Assembly: GCF_017921835.1 (NCBI RefSeq)
Contig: NZ_JAGEMN010000004.1
Location: 62,001 to 126,000 of the forward strand
Source of the DNA: Sporosarcina sp. 6E9
GTDB lineage: Bacteria; Bacillota; Bacilli; Bacillales_A; Planococcaceae
Reading direction: 5' to 3'
Length of the DNA: 64,000 nucleotides
Below are positions 17,688 through 26,978 of the stretch, piece by piece (within the stretch, counting starts at the first letter, position 1; the number at the start of each line of letters is the position of its first letter). The notes beneath the pieces are model-generated. The model had not been told where the DNA came from and made no database searches. It worked only from the letters and a program-made list of their open reading frames with translations. The translations under genes were made by a program, and so were the position numbers.

Positions 17688-18201
17688 GGCGTATCCCACC
17701 TTTCTCCTCAAAATAGGATTTCAGTATTCCAAGTGTTTTATAAAGCCTAGTTTTGACCGTGCTTTCCGGAGTTGCTTTCATTTCTGCAATATCTTTAATT
17801 TTAATTTCATTGAGATAGCGCATATAAATAAGTTCACGTTGTTCTTCGGATAATAATTTCATGGCATCTTCAATTTCAAGATAAGTATAGTCATCACTGA
17901 TTCCGTATTGGAAAAGAGGTTCTTCATCAAATACAATTCTTTTTTGTTTCTTTAATACATCCCGACAATAATTCATCATAATCCGAATGAGCCACGTTTT
18001 CGTGTATTCAGGATTGCGCACCGTACTAATTTTTTCATATGCGCGGAATGTCACTTCTTGTATGGCCTCGAGTGCTTCTTTTTCATTTTTTAAATAAGCG
18101 AGCGCAGTCTTGAATAGCGCTTCTCTGTGGGCGAACATCAATTCAAGAAAAGCCGCATCATTCCCATCAATCGCTTTCTTCGCCAATTCTATGTCAGTCA
18201 A
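17680..18201 (-). CDS. ECF-family RNA polymerase sigma factor
   Basis: 173 residues, normal for ECF sigmas. Region 2 includes FKTALAYLKNEKEALEAIQE and TWLIRIMMNYCRD; region 4 has LSEEQRELIYMRYLNEIKIK and the helix-turn-helix AEMKATPESTVKTRLYKTLG. It resembles SigM/SigV/SigX-type factors without clear assignment. TTG start at 18201 with GGAGG 7 nt upstream. Encoded with its anti-sigma, it probably governs a cell-envelope stress response. Confidence 0.9.
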   Translation of the reverse strand: MTDIELAKKAIDGNDAAFLELMFAHREALFKTALAYLKNEKEALEAIQEVTFRAYEKISTVRNPEYTKTWLIRIMMNYCRDVLKKQKRIVFDEEPLFQYGISDDYTYLEIEDAMKLLSEEQRELIYMRYLNEIKIKDIAEMKATPESTVKTRLYKTLGILKSYFEEKGGIRRV

Positions 18202-18227
18202 GACTCCACCTCCACCCTCTTATACAT

Positions 18228-18254
18228 TAGACAGATGTAAACTGAAAAAGTTTT
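18228..18254 (-). promoter_or_regulatory. candidate ECF autoregulatory promoter
   Basis: On the minus strand AAAAC (18250-18254) and TGTCTA (18228-18233) are spaced 16 bp. This matches the general ECF pattern (AAC ... CGTC) found before self-activated sigma genes. It sits 27 bp from the sigma start codon. Confidence 0.5.
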
Positions 18255-18330
18255 AAAATAATAAATGTCCAATCGTTGCCTATTATTGTCGCATACACTA
18301 GGGGGAATCGCCTGGAAGGAGAGAATTTTA

Positions 18331-19008
18331 ATGGTAAACAGAGGCTCAGAAGAATTTGACGCAGAACAATGGTATCCAAGGCTGCCAGATGGATATGACG
18401 GGCAAGATATGTTTGAACAGGGAAGCTATGGATTTTCACCTGGTTATGGGATGCCGGGCTATCCAATGGGGCAAGGCGGGTACGGATATGAAATGCCTGG
18501 TAACCCATATGGGCAAGGAATGACTGGATTTTCACCGGGGCAAGGAAGACCTGGTTTTCCACCGGGGACAGGAGGACCTGGTTTCCCGCCGGGGCAAGGA
18601 AGACCTGGTTTTCCACCAGGGCAAGGAGGACCTGGATTCCCACCAGGGCAAGGCGGACCACCTGGTTTTCCACCGGGGCAAGGCGGACCCGGATTTCCAC
18701 CAGGGCAAGGCGGACCACCTGGATTTCCACCAGGACAACAACAAGGTTCCCAGCCTCCAAGATCAGCACCACCTAGTACAACGCCAACTTATCCTAGTAC
18801 GCAACTATTCGCGGTAGATCCTGGTGCAATTAGAGGTTGCTTATACCGTTACACTTACGTCTGGCTTTCAAGAAGACAGGGATTCTGGTTTTACCCAGAT
18901 TTTGTCGGTCGGAGATCGGTCTCGGGTTGGAGATGGCGCAGCAGACAAAGAAGATGGGAATACACGGGAATTGACCTAGACAAAATAGATAGATTTAGCT
19001 GCTTTTAA
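18331..19008 (+). CDS. Pro-Gly-rich repeat protein with conserved C-terminal domain
   Basis: 225 residues. Residues ~35-150 are low-complexity, based on a PGFPPGQGG unit repeated about eight times; the period is near 9-10 residues and not strict collagen Gly-X-Y. A compact, aromatic and basic C-terminus of ~65 residues follows (IRGCLYRYTYVWLSRRQGFW, GWRWRSRQRRWEYTGID, ending in FSCF). No signal peptide. ATG at 18331 is preferred because AAGGAGAG precedes it; the frame opens earlier. It is divergent from the sigma gene. Spore- or surface-associated by analogy with similar low-complexity proteins; unproven. Confidence 0.75.
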   Translation: MVNRGSEEFDAEQWYPRLPDGYDGQDMFEQGSYGFSPGYGMPGYPMGQGGYGYEMPGNPYGQGMTGFSPGQGRPGFPPGTGGPGFPPGQGRPGFPPGQGGPGFPPGQGGPPGFPPGQGGPGFPPGQGGPPGFPPGQQQGSQPPRSAPPSTTPTYPSTQLFAVDPGAIRGCLYRYTYVWLSRRQGFWFYPDFVGRRSVSGWRWRSRQRRWEYTGIDLDKIDRFSCF

Positions 19009-19030
19009 AGATAATAAAAGAACAAGAACA

Positions 19031-19072
19031 ACCCCAGTTACATTTCATAATGTGACTGGGGTCTTATTTTTT
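19031..19072. terminator. bidirectional terminator
   Basis: Stem ACCCCAGTtACAT/ATGTGACTGGGGT followed by a T-rich tract, after the Pro-Gly gene. The deacetylase gene ends inside the right arm on the opposite strand. Confidence 0.75.
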
Positions 19073-20069
19073 CATATGTTTTCTTTTCATTTAATTGCAA
19101 TGCTATTTTGGTCGCTTCGCTCATCGTAAGACTTTCAAAACCATATTGTTTATTTAAACTTGCAACCAACTCTAATATTTCCGTTAAAAATAGCATATTC
19201 TCCTTAATGTCTTTACCGAAATTATGAGGATGCCACCAGAGATGGTACACTTCTCCATTTTGCGCTGCATGTATAAGACTTTTCTTAATTCGACGCAAGC
19301 GTAGTTTTTCAAAACTTTTCAATTTCGGTTCATAGGGTCTCAAAAATCGACTGGATGCTAAATTAATAATTGGCTCTTTCCCTACTTTTTTAAGCCGATA
19401 CGTATTATGTCCCGTAATATTAACATAACAATCGACTAATCGAAGCAACCTTTTCAAAGGGCTTTCCTTATGAAATTTACTCTCCTTGTAAATCCAACTT
19501 TTTTCATTTCCTCTGAAACTTTCAATCCCATGTTTTTGGCAAATAGGAAGATAAGCTTTATTGAGTTGGTTTCTTGGAAATACAATCGACATTGCCTGCC
19601 GATCAAATTCAGCACTAACCTTTAAAGCTGCTACCAGGTCTGCCTCAAATTCGTTCGCTGTCTGCCCCTCTTCCAAACAATAATAATGTGAAAAAGTATG
19701 CGTCGAAATTTCTTGCTCCTCGTAACGGCTAATCTTTTTCAGCAATGATTGTCCATAGTGAAATGGATCTTGTTCTTCATTCTCCCCAATATTTTCAAGT
19801 TTTCCATACGGAGAAAATTCTAGGTTCTTATAACTTGGGAGAGTCGAGGGCAAATTTTTCAAAAGCTCCTCTTTATTTTGAAAAAATAGCATTCCGACCG
19901 TCGCCCATGTTGCGCGGATTCCAAAGTCGTCAAAGAGTCCAAGCATTTTATCGATTGCTTCGCGTGTGCCCAGTAAATTTTCTTCATATTGCTCTAATGT
20001 GAATACATCGTGGACACCCCAGTTTAATTCGAAATCAAGCGAGATGATGAAGGTTCCGTGTTTTCTCAT
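19038..20069 (-). CDS. polysaccharide deacetylase family protein
   Basis: NodB-type carbohydrate esterase, 343 residues, probably removing N-acetyl groups from the exopolysaccharide. The motif ISLDFELNWG (metal-binding first Asp-type motif) is at the N-terminus, ATWATVGMLFF near residue 55 and the histidine motif ISTHTFSHYYC near residue 140. A C-terminal HLWWHPHNFG motif is also present. No signal peptide, so it would act in the cytoplasm or at its face. Its ATG overlaps the upstream FemAB-like gene by 4 bp. Last gene of the polysaccharide locus. Confidence 0.82.
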   Translation of the reverse strand: MRKHGTFIISLDFELNWGVHDVFTLEQYEENLLGTREAIDKMLGLFDDFGIRATWATVGMLFFQNKEELLKNLPSTLPSYKNLEFSPYGKLENIGENEEQDPFHYGQSLLKKISRYEEQEISTHTFSHYYCLEEGQTANEFEADLVAALKVSAEFDRQAMSIVFPRNQLNKAYLPICQKHGIESFRGNEKSWIYKESKFHKESPLKRLLRLVDCYVNITGHNTYRLKKVGKEPIINLASSRFLRPYEPKLKSFEKLRLRRIKKSLIHAAQNGEVYHLWWHPHNFGKDIKENMLFLTEILELVASLNKQYGFESLTMSEATKIALQLNEKKTYEKIRPQSHYEM

Positions 20070-20833
20070 TGGATTTCTCTGGCAGTGGCCAAAGCCATTT
20101 TCCAGTTCCTCATTTGTAACACCAACGACCCCATAATTGAATTTGCTTCATATCCCCAATAGACTGGCACGACTTCTCCGCCAAATCCAAGCTTAAATCT
20201 ACGGATATTATCGTCGTAGCTAAGCCCACCCATATCATATAATTTATATCCCTTTTCTTTAAATAATAAAATACATTTCCACACCAGATAACGATTGGCT
20301 TGACTTAGCATTTTTTTCAACTCGGGGCTATCTGCCATTCGAAAGTGGGATGCGGAATATAAATTCATCGTGAACGTTCCGTCTAGAATATACACACGGT
20401 AACAAAAAACGCCTTCGTCTTTATCTTTCATATAAGTAAGCAATAAGGCATTTTTCTCGCGGAGTAGTTTCATCGTTTTCATGTGAAATGAATTGCATGA
20501 ATGCGTTTTTTTATTCTTAGCAAATTGATTGTAAAACTTTTGAAATTCTAATAGATCATGGTCCGTTGGATTCTCGATTACAACATGTTCCAACCCCTGT
20601 TCTTCGGCTCGTCTAATTTGTCTTCTAGTTGTCTTATGCATATCCATTAACAATTCATTCTCATCTTTTGTTAAATCAAACTGAAGTGTTTCCAATGTCC
20701 TTAGATTATTCTTCGGAACAAACGAGTGTGAAAATGCCTTTACATGCGCGGTTGAATCATATTCAAAATCCTTATTGGCAAAATAAATATTTTGGATCTT
20801 TACATTCAATACTTTTCTTTCAATTGAAATCAT
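20066..20833 (-). CDS. FemAB/GNAT-like acyltransferase, 255 aa
   Basis: Resembles the FemAB-related aminoacyl/acyl transferases with GNAT fold. The segments LMDMHKTTRRQIRRAEEQGL and YKLYDMGGLSYDDNIRRFKL with GFGGEVVPVYWGYE are typical of the lipid II bridge and XrtA-associated FemAB proteins. Start ATG at 20833 (GGGGTG upstream) preferred over GTG 20842. It likely adds an amino acid or acyl group to a glycan unit; substrate unknown. Confidence 0.72.
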   Translation of the reverse strand: MISIERKVLNVKIQNIYFANKDFEYDSTAHVKAFSHSFVPKNNLRTLETLQFDLTKDENELLMDMHKTTRRQIRRAEEQGLEHVVIENPTDHDLLEFQKFYNQFAKNKKTHSCNSFHMKTMKLLREKNALLLTYMKDKDEGVFCYRVYILDGTFTMNLYSASHFRMADSPELKKMLSQANRYLVWKCILLFKEKGYKLYDMGGLSYDDNIRRFKLGFGGEVVPVYWGYEANSIMGSLVLQMRNWKMALATAREIQ

Positions 20834-20854
20834 ATAGAACACCCCGATTCTCTT

Positions 20855-22525
20855 TCATTCTGTAACATGATATTTCTTAAACCCAAAATAAGTTTTTTTG
20901 AAAACTTGTTTGCTTACAGAAAACCCTACTTCTTCCAATAGTGCCTTTTCATTTTTTGCTCCTTCTTCAATCGCAACATATACAGTTCTCGCTTTGCTAT
21001 TATTTTTAACAGAGGAACAAATAGCTGATAAGTTGCCTTCATTCCAGTTTTTAAAGTAAACCGAACTCTTTTTAAACTGTTCAAGATACGAAATCCTATC
21101 AATTCGAAGCACTTTGTCATTTGTCCAAAAAATATTTTCATAGGCTAAATCATCTTTTGGATAATAGCCTTTATAGCCCCCATACATTTTCCTGCAAATA
21201 TCTTTCAAATGAGTGCTAACAATTAGGGGACATTTCATTGCGTCATTTATCGTTAACTCGATGAATTCTTCGGAATCGGGTAAATCTGGAACGTTTTTCT
21301 TTTCCATTTTATAGACTAGGTAACGTTCATTTTCATAAAAGTATTTTCGAACTCGTGTAAAAAAGGAGATGACTTCGGAACGAGCACCTTTAGACTCCGA
21401 TTTAAACATGTTTTTAATAATGAAAAGGAATTTTCCAATCGTGTTTCGTATAAATAAAACAAGCTTATGATTTTCTTTAAGTTTCTCAACAAATGATTCC
21501 TTTGCAGTCGCAATATACCGCATAACTTTTGCGGCCATTGTATTAGATGAAAATATCATTCTTCTTGTATAATCCAGATGTGTATTCCATTCAAATTTAT
21601 ATGTTTCATACCCTATGCTCAGATCAAAAACGCGTTCATTGCCGTTTTTACATTGCAAAATCTTTTCTTTTTCAAGGATTCTCCCTGGACTAAACGTTTC
21701 AAAATCATCATCATATCCCAAGACATATCCTAAATATCTTCCACGACAATTAAAGCCATAATTAAATGCAATCATCGTATCATTAATGTACAAAGAATCA
21801 ATTTGAGTTTTAAAAGCACCACTTGTAATCTTTGCAAGACTACGGTAAAACTCTTTTTCTTTTTCATTCGTAAATCCACTTGTATCACGCTTTTTTTTCC
21901 ATCGCTTGTCATGAAGCTTAAACATGTAATCCATTTCCTCATGGCTACTGCGTAAAAACTCTACTTTCCCATTTTCAATTAACCGTCTTTCTCTTCGATC
22001 AAGCCGATGTAGTCTGCGTCTTTTCTTCATGTATTCCTCTAGTTTAATCTTTTTCAAATCAATATATGGAGTAATAACACGATGAACTGAAAAGTTTGTA
22101 TTTCGACTTTGCAAATACTTTTCCAAACTTGCAGGTGTACGACTGCTTTCCAATAACCCATGTAAATAGAAAACAACGTTCTTTTTCGTGCGAATAATTT
22201 CGTCTAAAACAAAATTAATGGAGTCATCTAGCACATCATCATAAGCGACAACATCCATATAGTTTGCTTGACCGAACGACATAAAAAAGCATTTGTATCC
22301 TAGCAAACCTTTTTCAAACACAAATGGGAAAAAAGCAACAGGCTTTCCATCTATATGGACGCCAATAATTTCAACCTGCACATTCCTCCCTAAATGCCTC
22401 CACCATTCATTCACCCAGTCGAATTCAATAAACGGGTTTGTATTATTATTCACTTCCAATATTTGGGACCAGTCACTTCGATATTCTTCAAATAGATCAT
22501 GAGATGTAATACGTAACAGTTCCAT
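20855..22525 (-). CDS. GNAT-superfamily protein, CelD/BcsL-like plus C-terminal domain
   Basis: 556 residues. The N-terminal ~330 residues look like the CelD/BcsL acetyltransferase family (NPFIEFDWVNEWWRHLG, VAFFPFVFEKGLLGYKC, RRRLHRLDRRERRL, FDLSIGYETYKFEW). The C-terminal ~170 residues (from about LTINDAMKCPLIVSTHLKDI) may be a second GNAT-like domain. Start ATG 22525 has GGGTGGG 7 nt upstream; an ATG at 22552 would include that site. It sits between the PLP decarboxylase and the FemAB-like gene and probably decorates the polysaccharide. Confidence 0.7.
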   Translation of the reverse strand: MELLRITSHDLFEEYRSDWSQILEVNNNTNPFIEFDWVNEWWRHLGRNVQVEIIGVHIDGKPVAFFPFVFEKGLLGYKCFFMSFGQANYMDVVAYDDVLDDSINFVLDEIIRTKKNVVFYLHGLLESSRTPASLEKYLQSRNTNFSVHRVITPYIDLKKIKLEEYMKKRRRLHRLDRRERRLIENGKVEFLRSSHEEMDYMFKLHDKRWKKKRDTSGFTNEKEKEFYRSLAKITSGAFKTQIDSLYINDTMIAFNYGFNCRGRYLGYVLGYDDDFETFSPGRILEKEKILQCKNGNERVFDLSIGYETYKFEWNTHLDYTRRMIFSSNTMAAKVMRYIATAKESFVEKLKENHKLVLFIRNTIGKFLFIIKNMFKSESKGARSEVISFFTRVRKYFYENERYLVYKMEKKNVPDLPDSEEFIELTINDAMKCPLIVSTHLKDICRKMYGGYKGYYPKDDLAYENIFWTNDKVLRIDRISYLEQFKKSSVYFKNWNEGNLSAICSSVKNNSKARTVYVAIEEGAKNEKALLEEVGFSVSKQVFKKTYFGFKKYHVTE

Positions 22526-22566
22526 GTTTTTACCCACCCCTAATTCCATCAATGCCGATTCAAATT

Positions 22567-23847
22567 TTAAAACACATATAATTCATCATTGATAATGTCG
22601 TTTAATTTCTCCCTTTTTCTTGCCAATTCAAACTTTTTTCCATCCTGCACGATAATAGGCGGCCTTTCCTTAATAAAAGGAGGATCAAAAACAATCGTGT
22701 AGGCACCGACATTATTGAATATTAAAAAGTCACCTGGTACCGGCAAATCTCCTGCATGATCAATAGCCAAATAATCTTTTTCCATACATGTGTACCCAAC
22801 GACATTGAACTTCTCATGTTGATAAATCCCCGTACTTTTTTTCACATGAGCCATTGGCATATTTTTCGTATGCATCGTCGGTTTGATATTATGAACGCTT
22901 CCTTTTACAAGAACAAAATAGTCATTTTGATTTTTCTTCACATCCATGACGACACAATAAAACTTAAATGTATCAACGACTAAAGCTAAGCCTGGCTCAA
23001 TAATCAATAATGGATCCTCTGTAAAATGCACTTTCTCTTTATTCATTATTGAACAAATTGCATTGGCATAATCATCAAACGAAGGCACATCCTGAGTACT
23101 GATAGACTTTGGAACATTCCCATAGAAGCCTCCGCCGACATCAATATATTCAAGTGTATCGGCTACATACATCTTTGCGAGATCGCATAGTTTTTGCGTT
23201 ATTTTCCTATAGACGTTCACACTTCTCGTGCTTGTAGAGAAATGGCCGTGTAATCCAACTATTTTAATATTGGGCTCACTTTGCAACTCGGATATCGCGT
23301 TTTCAAAACTTCCATTTTCCACACAAAAGCCAAACCGACTTTGCTCATATTTATTTTGAAGCGGATTATCTCCATCGACAGTTAAATCAAAACTAACACG
23401 TAATCCTACTTTGACTTGGCTTTGTGGATTTTCGTTTAAATATCTTTTCACTTTTCCAATCTCGTAAAAAGAATCCAAATTAATAATACTGTTCCCATCC
23501 AAAGCCAATGCTATATCCTCATACTTTTTAAAGGGTCCATTAAAAATAATATCTTCAGAATTTACCCCTATCTTAAGGGCAAGATCATATTCCAATCTAG
23601 AAACAACTTCAGCATATGCACCCAATGACGATAATTCCTTAATCAATGCCGGCACATAATTCGTTTTATATGAATATCCAACGGTTATTTTGTCATATCT
23701 GCTTTTGAAGGATGTAAATAGACTCGAATAATTTTTTCTTAACTGCTCTATGTCAAAAACATAGAAAGCTTCTCCATATAACTCCCTAAGTGAGTTAAGA
23801 ATTTCTTGGTGCGACAAGTTATCCTTACTACTAGGAAATTTTATCAC
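22567..23847 (-). CDS. PLP-dependent decarboxylase, DAP/Orn decarboxylase family
   Basis: Alanine-racemase-fold type III PLP enzyme, about 426 residues. The PLP-lysine is in VGYSYKTNYVPALIKEL, the phosphate-binding glycines in IDVGGGFYGN, and EPGLALV and the C-terminal FNNVGAYTIVFDPPF are typical of lysA-type enzymes. Start uncertain: GTG 23847 overlaps the dehydratase gene by 17 bp, a TTG at 23817 has AAGGA close by, and the frame stays open to 23976. In a sugar locus it probably acts on a decorating amino acid, not in lysine synthesis. Confidence 0.75.
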   Translation of the reverse strand: MIKFPSSKDNLSHQEILNSLRELYGEAFYVFDIEQLRKNYSSLFTSFKSRYDKITVGYSYKTNYVPALIKELSSLGAYAEVVSRLEYDLALKIGVNSEDIIFNGPFKKYEDIALALDGNSIINLDSFYEIGKVKRYLNENPQSQVKVGLRVSFDLTVDGDNPLQNKYEQSRFGFCVENGSFENAISELQSEPNIKIVGLHGHFSTSTRSVNVYRKITQKLCDLAKMYVADTLEYIDVGGGFYGNVPKSISTQDVPSFDDYANAICSIMNKEKVHFTEDPLLIIEPGLALVVDTFKFYCVVMDVKKNQNDYFVLVKGSVHNIKPTMHTKNMPMAHVKKSTGIYQHEKFNVVGYTCMEKDYLAIDHAGDLPVPGDFLIFNNVGAYTIVFDPPFIKERPPIIVQDGKKFELARKREKLNDIINDELYVF

Positions 23848-24853
23848 CAATCTTAATCGACTCCATCCATGCTTTATTCGCCAAATACCATTCAATCGTT
23901 TTTTCAATACCTTGTTCAAATGTAAAAGCAGGCGTCCATTCCAGTTCCCTACTAATTTTTGAATTATCAATGGCATATCTTTGATCGTGGCCTAGACGAT
24001 CCTCCACAAATTCAATTAAACTTTCATTCTTTTGCAGCAGAGCTAATATTATTTTCACGATTTCAATATTTTTCTTTTCATTATTTCCGCCTATATTATA
24101 AACTTCTCCTATTTCGCCTTTGTGAAGGACCCTATCTATCGCCAAACAATGATCTTCAACATAGAGCCAATCTCGTACCTGGTTTCCATCGCCGTAAATC
24201 GGAATTGGTTCGTTTTTCAGTGCTCGTTCTATAATCAGTGGGATTAATTTCTCAGGGTATTGGTAAGGGCCATAATTATTTGAACATCTGGTTATCAATA
24301 CAGGGATCCCAAACGTTGCGTTATAAGCTCTAACAATCATATCTGCAGATGCTTTGGAAGCTGAATAGGGACTATTTGGCGCAAGGTTTGTCTCCTCAGT
24401 GAAAAAGCCCTCTTCTCCCAATGTTCCGTATACTTCGTCCGTAGATATTTGTATAAATTTGACACCAGTTTTATATTCACGGCAATTGGGATTCAGTGAA
24501 TTGACCTTCCAATGACTCTTTGACACTTCGAGTAAATTCTCCGTTCCAAGCACGTTTGTTTCAAAAAAGATTGACGGATTTTCAATGCTTCGGTCTACAT
24601 GCGACTCTGCAGCGAAATTAATGACAGTTTGAATGTCATAGTCATGGAATATTTGATTAACTAACTCTTTATCATTAATATTTCCGTGCACAAAATGATA
24701 ATTAGGTTTATGTGCAATATCGTTCAAATTGTTCAAATTTCCCGCATAAGTCAATTGATCAAGATTGACAATCGTGTAATTGTAAGTTGAAAGCATATAG
24801 CGAATGAAATTGGCTCCGATAAATCCAGCGCCACCAGTGACTAATATATTCAT
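23831..24853 (-). CDS. rfbB: dTDP-glucose 4,6-dehydratase
   Basis: Makes dTDP-4-keto-6-deoxyglucose from dTDP-glucose. 340 residues with the Rossmann motif VTGGAGFIGANFIRYML, the DEVYGTLG catalytic stretch, and the YSASKA motif with its tyrosine and lysine. RCSNNYGPYQYPEKLIPL is characteristic of this dehydratase. It follows rfbA, and no rfbC or rfbD is present, so the ketosugar is probably aminated by the aminotransferase at 25785 instead of becoming rhamnose. Confidence 0.93.
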   Translation of the reverse strand: MNILVTGGAGFIGANFIRYMLSTYNYTIVNLDQLTYAGNLNNLNDIAHKPNYHFVHGNINDKELVNQIFHDYDIQTVINFAAESHVDRSIENPSIFFETNVLGTENLLEVSKSHWKVNSLNPNCREYKTGVKFIQISTDEVYGTLGEEGFFTEETNLAPNSPYSASKASADMIVRAYNATFGIPVLITRCSNNYGPYQYPEKLIPLIIERALKNEPIPIYGDGNQVRDWLYVEDHCLAIDRVLHKGEIGEVYNIGGNNEKKNIEIVKIILALLQKNESLIEFVEDRLGHDQRYAIDNSKISRELEWTPAFTFEQGIEKTIEWYLANKAWMESIKIGDKIS

Positions 24854-24891
24854 AATGACCCCTTCCCATTGACATAGTCCCTTTGCATACG

Positions 24892-25788
24892 TCAGCTATA
24901 TGCGAATGAACTAAATGATTTTTTGGATTTAGCAACTTCTACTAAATATTTTCCGTAATCTGTTTTCATTAACGGCTTCGCAAGCTGCAATAATTGTTCT
25001 TTAGAAATATAATCTCTCCGGTATGCAATTTCTTCTATACAAGATACATATAGCCCCTGCCGTTTTTGAATCGCTTCAACAAAGTTTGATGCTTCCAGTA
25101 AAGACTCATGAGTCCCCGTATCTAACCAGGCTAATCCTCTTCCCATAATTTCCACTTTAAGTTCACTGCGTTGGAGATATTCATTAATGACACAGGTAAT
25201 TTCTACTTCTCCACGGGAGGAGGGCCGTACTTGTTTCGCAAAATCAACAACGCGGTTATCAAAGAAATATAAACCTGGAACAGCATAAGAAGATTTTGGT
25301 TTTACCGGTTTTTCTTCAATTGATATTGCATGATAATTCTCATCTACTTCTACAACCCCATAAGCTTGTGGATCTCTAACGAAACAACCGAATATCGTTG
25401 CGCCGGACTCAAGTAAGGCTGCCTTTTGTACACGATTCCCAAAATCAGATCCATAAAAAATATTATCCCCAAGTACAAGCGCAACGGTAGAATCTCCGAT
25501 GAATTCTTCTCCAACGATAAATGCCTCTGCAAGTCCGCTGGGTTCGTATTGAATTTCATAGTGCAATTCAATCCCCATTTTGCTGCCATCTCCCAATAAA
25601 TCTTGAAACGCAACAATATCTCTTGGAGTTGAAATAATTAAAATTTCTTTTATGCCAGCGAGCATTAATACAGATAACGGATAGTAAATCATAGGCTTAT
25701 CAAACACCGGCAACATCTGTTTCGAAATCGATTTCGTTAGTGGGTATAAGCGAGTTCCCGATCCCCCAGCTAATATGATTCCTTTCAT
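24892..25788 (-). CDS. rfbA: glucose-1-phosphate thymidylyltransferase
   Basis: Forms dTDP-glucose from glucose-1-phosphate and dTTP. 298 residues; the nucleotide-binding start [40 protein letters not shown] and [14 protein letters not shown] are diagnostic. Start ATG overlaps the aminotransferase stop (ATGA). Confidence 0.95.
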   Translation of the reverse strand: MKGIILAGGSGTRLYPLTKSISKQMLPVFDKPMIYYPLSVLMLAGIKEILIISTPRDIVAFQDLLGDGSKMGIELHYEIQYEPSGLAEAFIVGEEFIGDSTVALVLGDNIFYGSDFGNRVQKAALLESGATIFGCFVRDPQAYGVVEVDENYHAISIEEKPVKPKSSYAVPGLYFFDNRVVDFAKQVRPSSRGEVEITCVINEYLQRSELKVEIMGRGLAWLDTGTHESLLEASNFVEAIQKRQGLYVSCIEEIAYRRDYISKEQLLQLAKPLMKTDYGKYLVEVAKSKKSFSSFAYS

Positions 25789-26948
25789 ATCGTTATCATC
25801 CTTTTTGAAGTAACATTTTTGGTAGTAGATAGCTCCTCAAGAATTTCACAAATATGATTTACGATTTCAATGTCTAGCCCGCCATAAAAAGGCATTGCTA
25901 GAACTTCATTAACAGTCTTCTGTGCTTGTGGTAAATTTTGAGGTCGTGCAGAAGCAAGATGCGAATACCAATGGAAATCACTACATAATGGATAAAAGTA
26001 TTTTCGTGTGAAAACAGAATATCCTTTTAACTTTTCATGAATGGTATCTCTTGAATGACCGAACTCACCTTCATCGATTTCAATTACAAAATATTGATAA
26101 CTACTTTCTACACCTTCGAGAGTGGTTAATACCCTAATCCCGGGGAGTTTTGCTAATCTCAATTCATACTGTTTTTTGATTTTATGCCTTGCCAATCTTT
26201 CAACTTCCACTAGTTTCAGTACTTCGATGCCCACAGCCGCCTGAATTTCATTCATCTTAGCGTTTAACCCGGACAACAGGACTTCTTCTTGATTGGCGAT
26301 ACCAAAATTCTTTAGCTGGTCGAGTATCTGTTTTAAACTTTTGTCTTTGAAAACTAGTGCGCCACCTTCGACCGTATTAAATAATTTTGTCGCATGGAAA
26401 CTAAACATCGTCATATCTCCAAAGTTGCTAATTGGTTTTCCCGCTATTTCAGCTCCAAATGAGTGAGCGCCATCGTAAATAACTTTCAAATTATACTTAT
26501 CAGCGATTGTTTGAATCGCCAGGACATCACATGGATTCCCAAAAACATGCACACCAAGAATAGCGCTCGTTTTTTCTGTTATTAAAGCTTCAATCTTTGT
26601 TGCGTCTATTGTCAGTGTTTCTGGTTCTATATCGCAAAAGACCGGCGTCAAACCATTCCAATCAAGTGCTTGTACAGTCGCCGGAAAAGTAAACGGAGTT
26701 GTAATCACTTCACCTTCAAGCTCTAATGCCTTTAACCCTAAAAGTAAAGCCAATGTTCCGTTGTTAAATAATGATAAATTCTCTGCGCCTAGGTAATCGG
26801 TTAATTGGCTTTCCAATTTTTGATGTTGAATACCATTATTTGTTATCCATTGGCTGCCCCATATTTCTGCTAACTTTTCATGCATTTTTTCAAGTGTAGG
26901 CAGTAATGGTCTAGTTACATGGATCGATTCTCGAATATTATTATTCAT
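25785..26948 (-). CDS. DegT/DnrJ/EryC1-type sugar aminotransferase
   Basis: PLP-dependent aminotransferase, 387 residues. The PLP lysine is in [19 protein letters not shown], and the aspartate in [15 protein letters not shown]. With rfbA and rfbB but no rfbC/rfbD, it most likely aminates dTDP-4-keto-6-deoxyglucose to a 4-amino-4,6-dideoxy sugar, as VioA-type enzymes do. The exact stereochemistry cannot be told. GGAGG lies 8 nt before the ATG. Confidence 0.88.
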   Translation of the reverse strand: MNNNIRESIHVTRPLLPTLEKMHEKLAEIWGSQWITNNGIQHQKLESQLTDYLGAENLSLFNNGTLALLLGLKALELEGEVITTPFTFPATVQALDWNGLTPVFCDIEPETLTIDATKIEALITEKTSAILGVHVFGNPCDVLAIQTIADKYNLKVIYDGAHSFGAEIAGKPISNFGDMTMFSFHATKLFNTVEGGALVFKDKSLKQILDQLKNFGIANQEEVLLSGLNAKMNEIQAAVGIEVLKLVEVERLARHKIKKQYELRLAKLPGIRVLTTLEGVESSYQYFVIEIDEGEFGHSRDTIHEKLKGYSVFTRKYFYPLCSDFHWYSHLASARPQNLPQAQKTVNEVLAMPFYGGLDIEIVNHICEILEELSTTKNVTSKRMITI

Positions 26949-26978
26949 CGTATAAACCTCCGTCTACTTCAACTATTT

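Noticed and set aside
18227..18772. 181-residue antisense frame opposite the Pro-Gly gene
   Set aside because: Repeats in the sense gene create it; sense frame has ribosome site and terminator.
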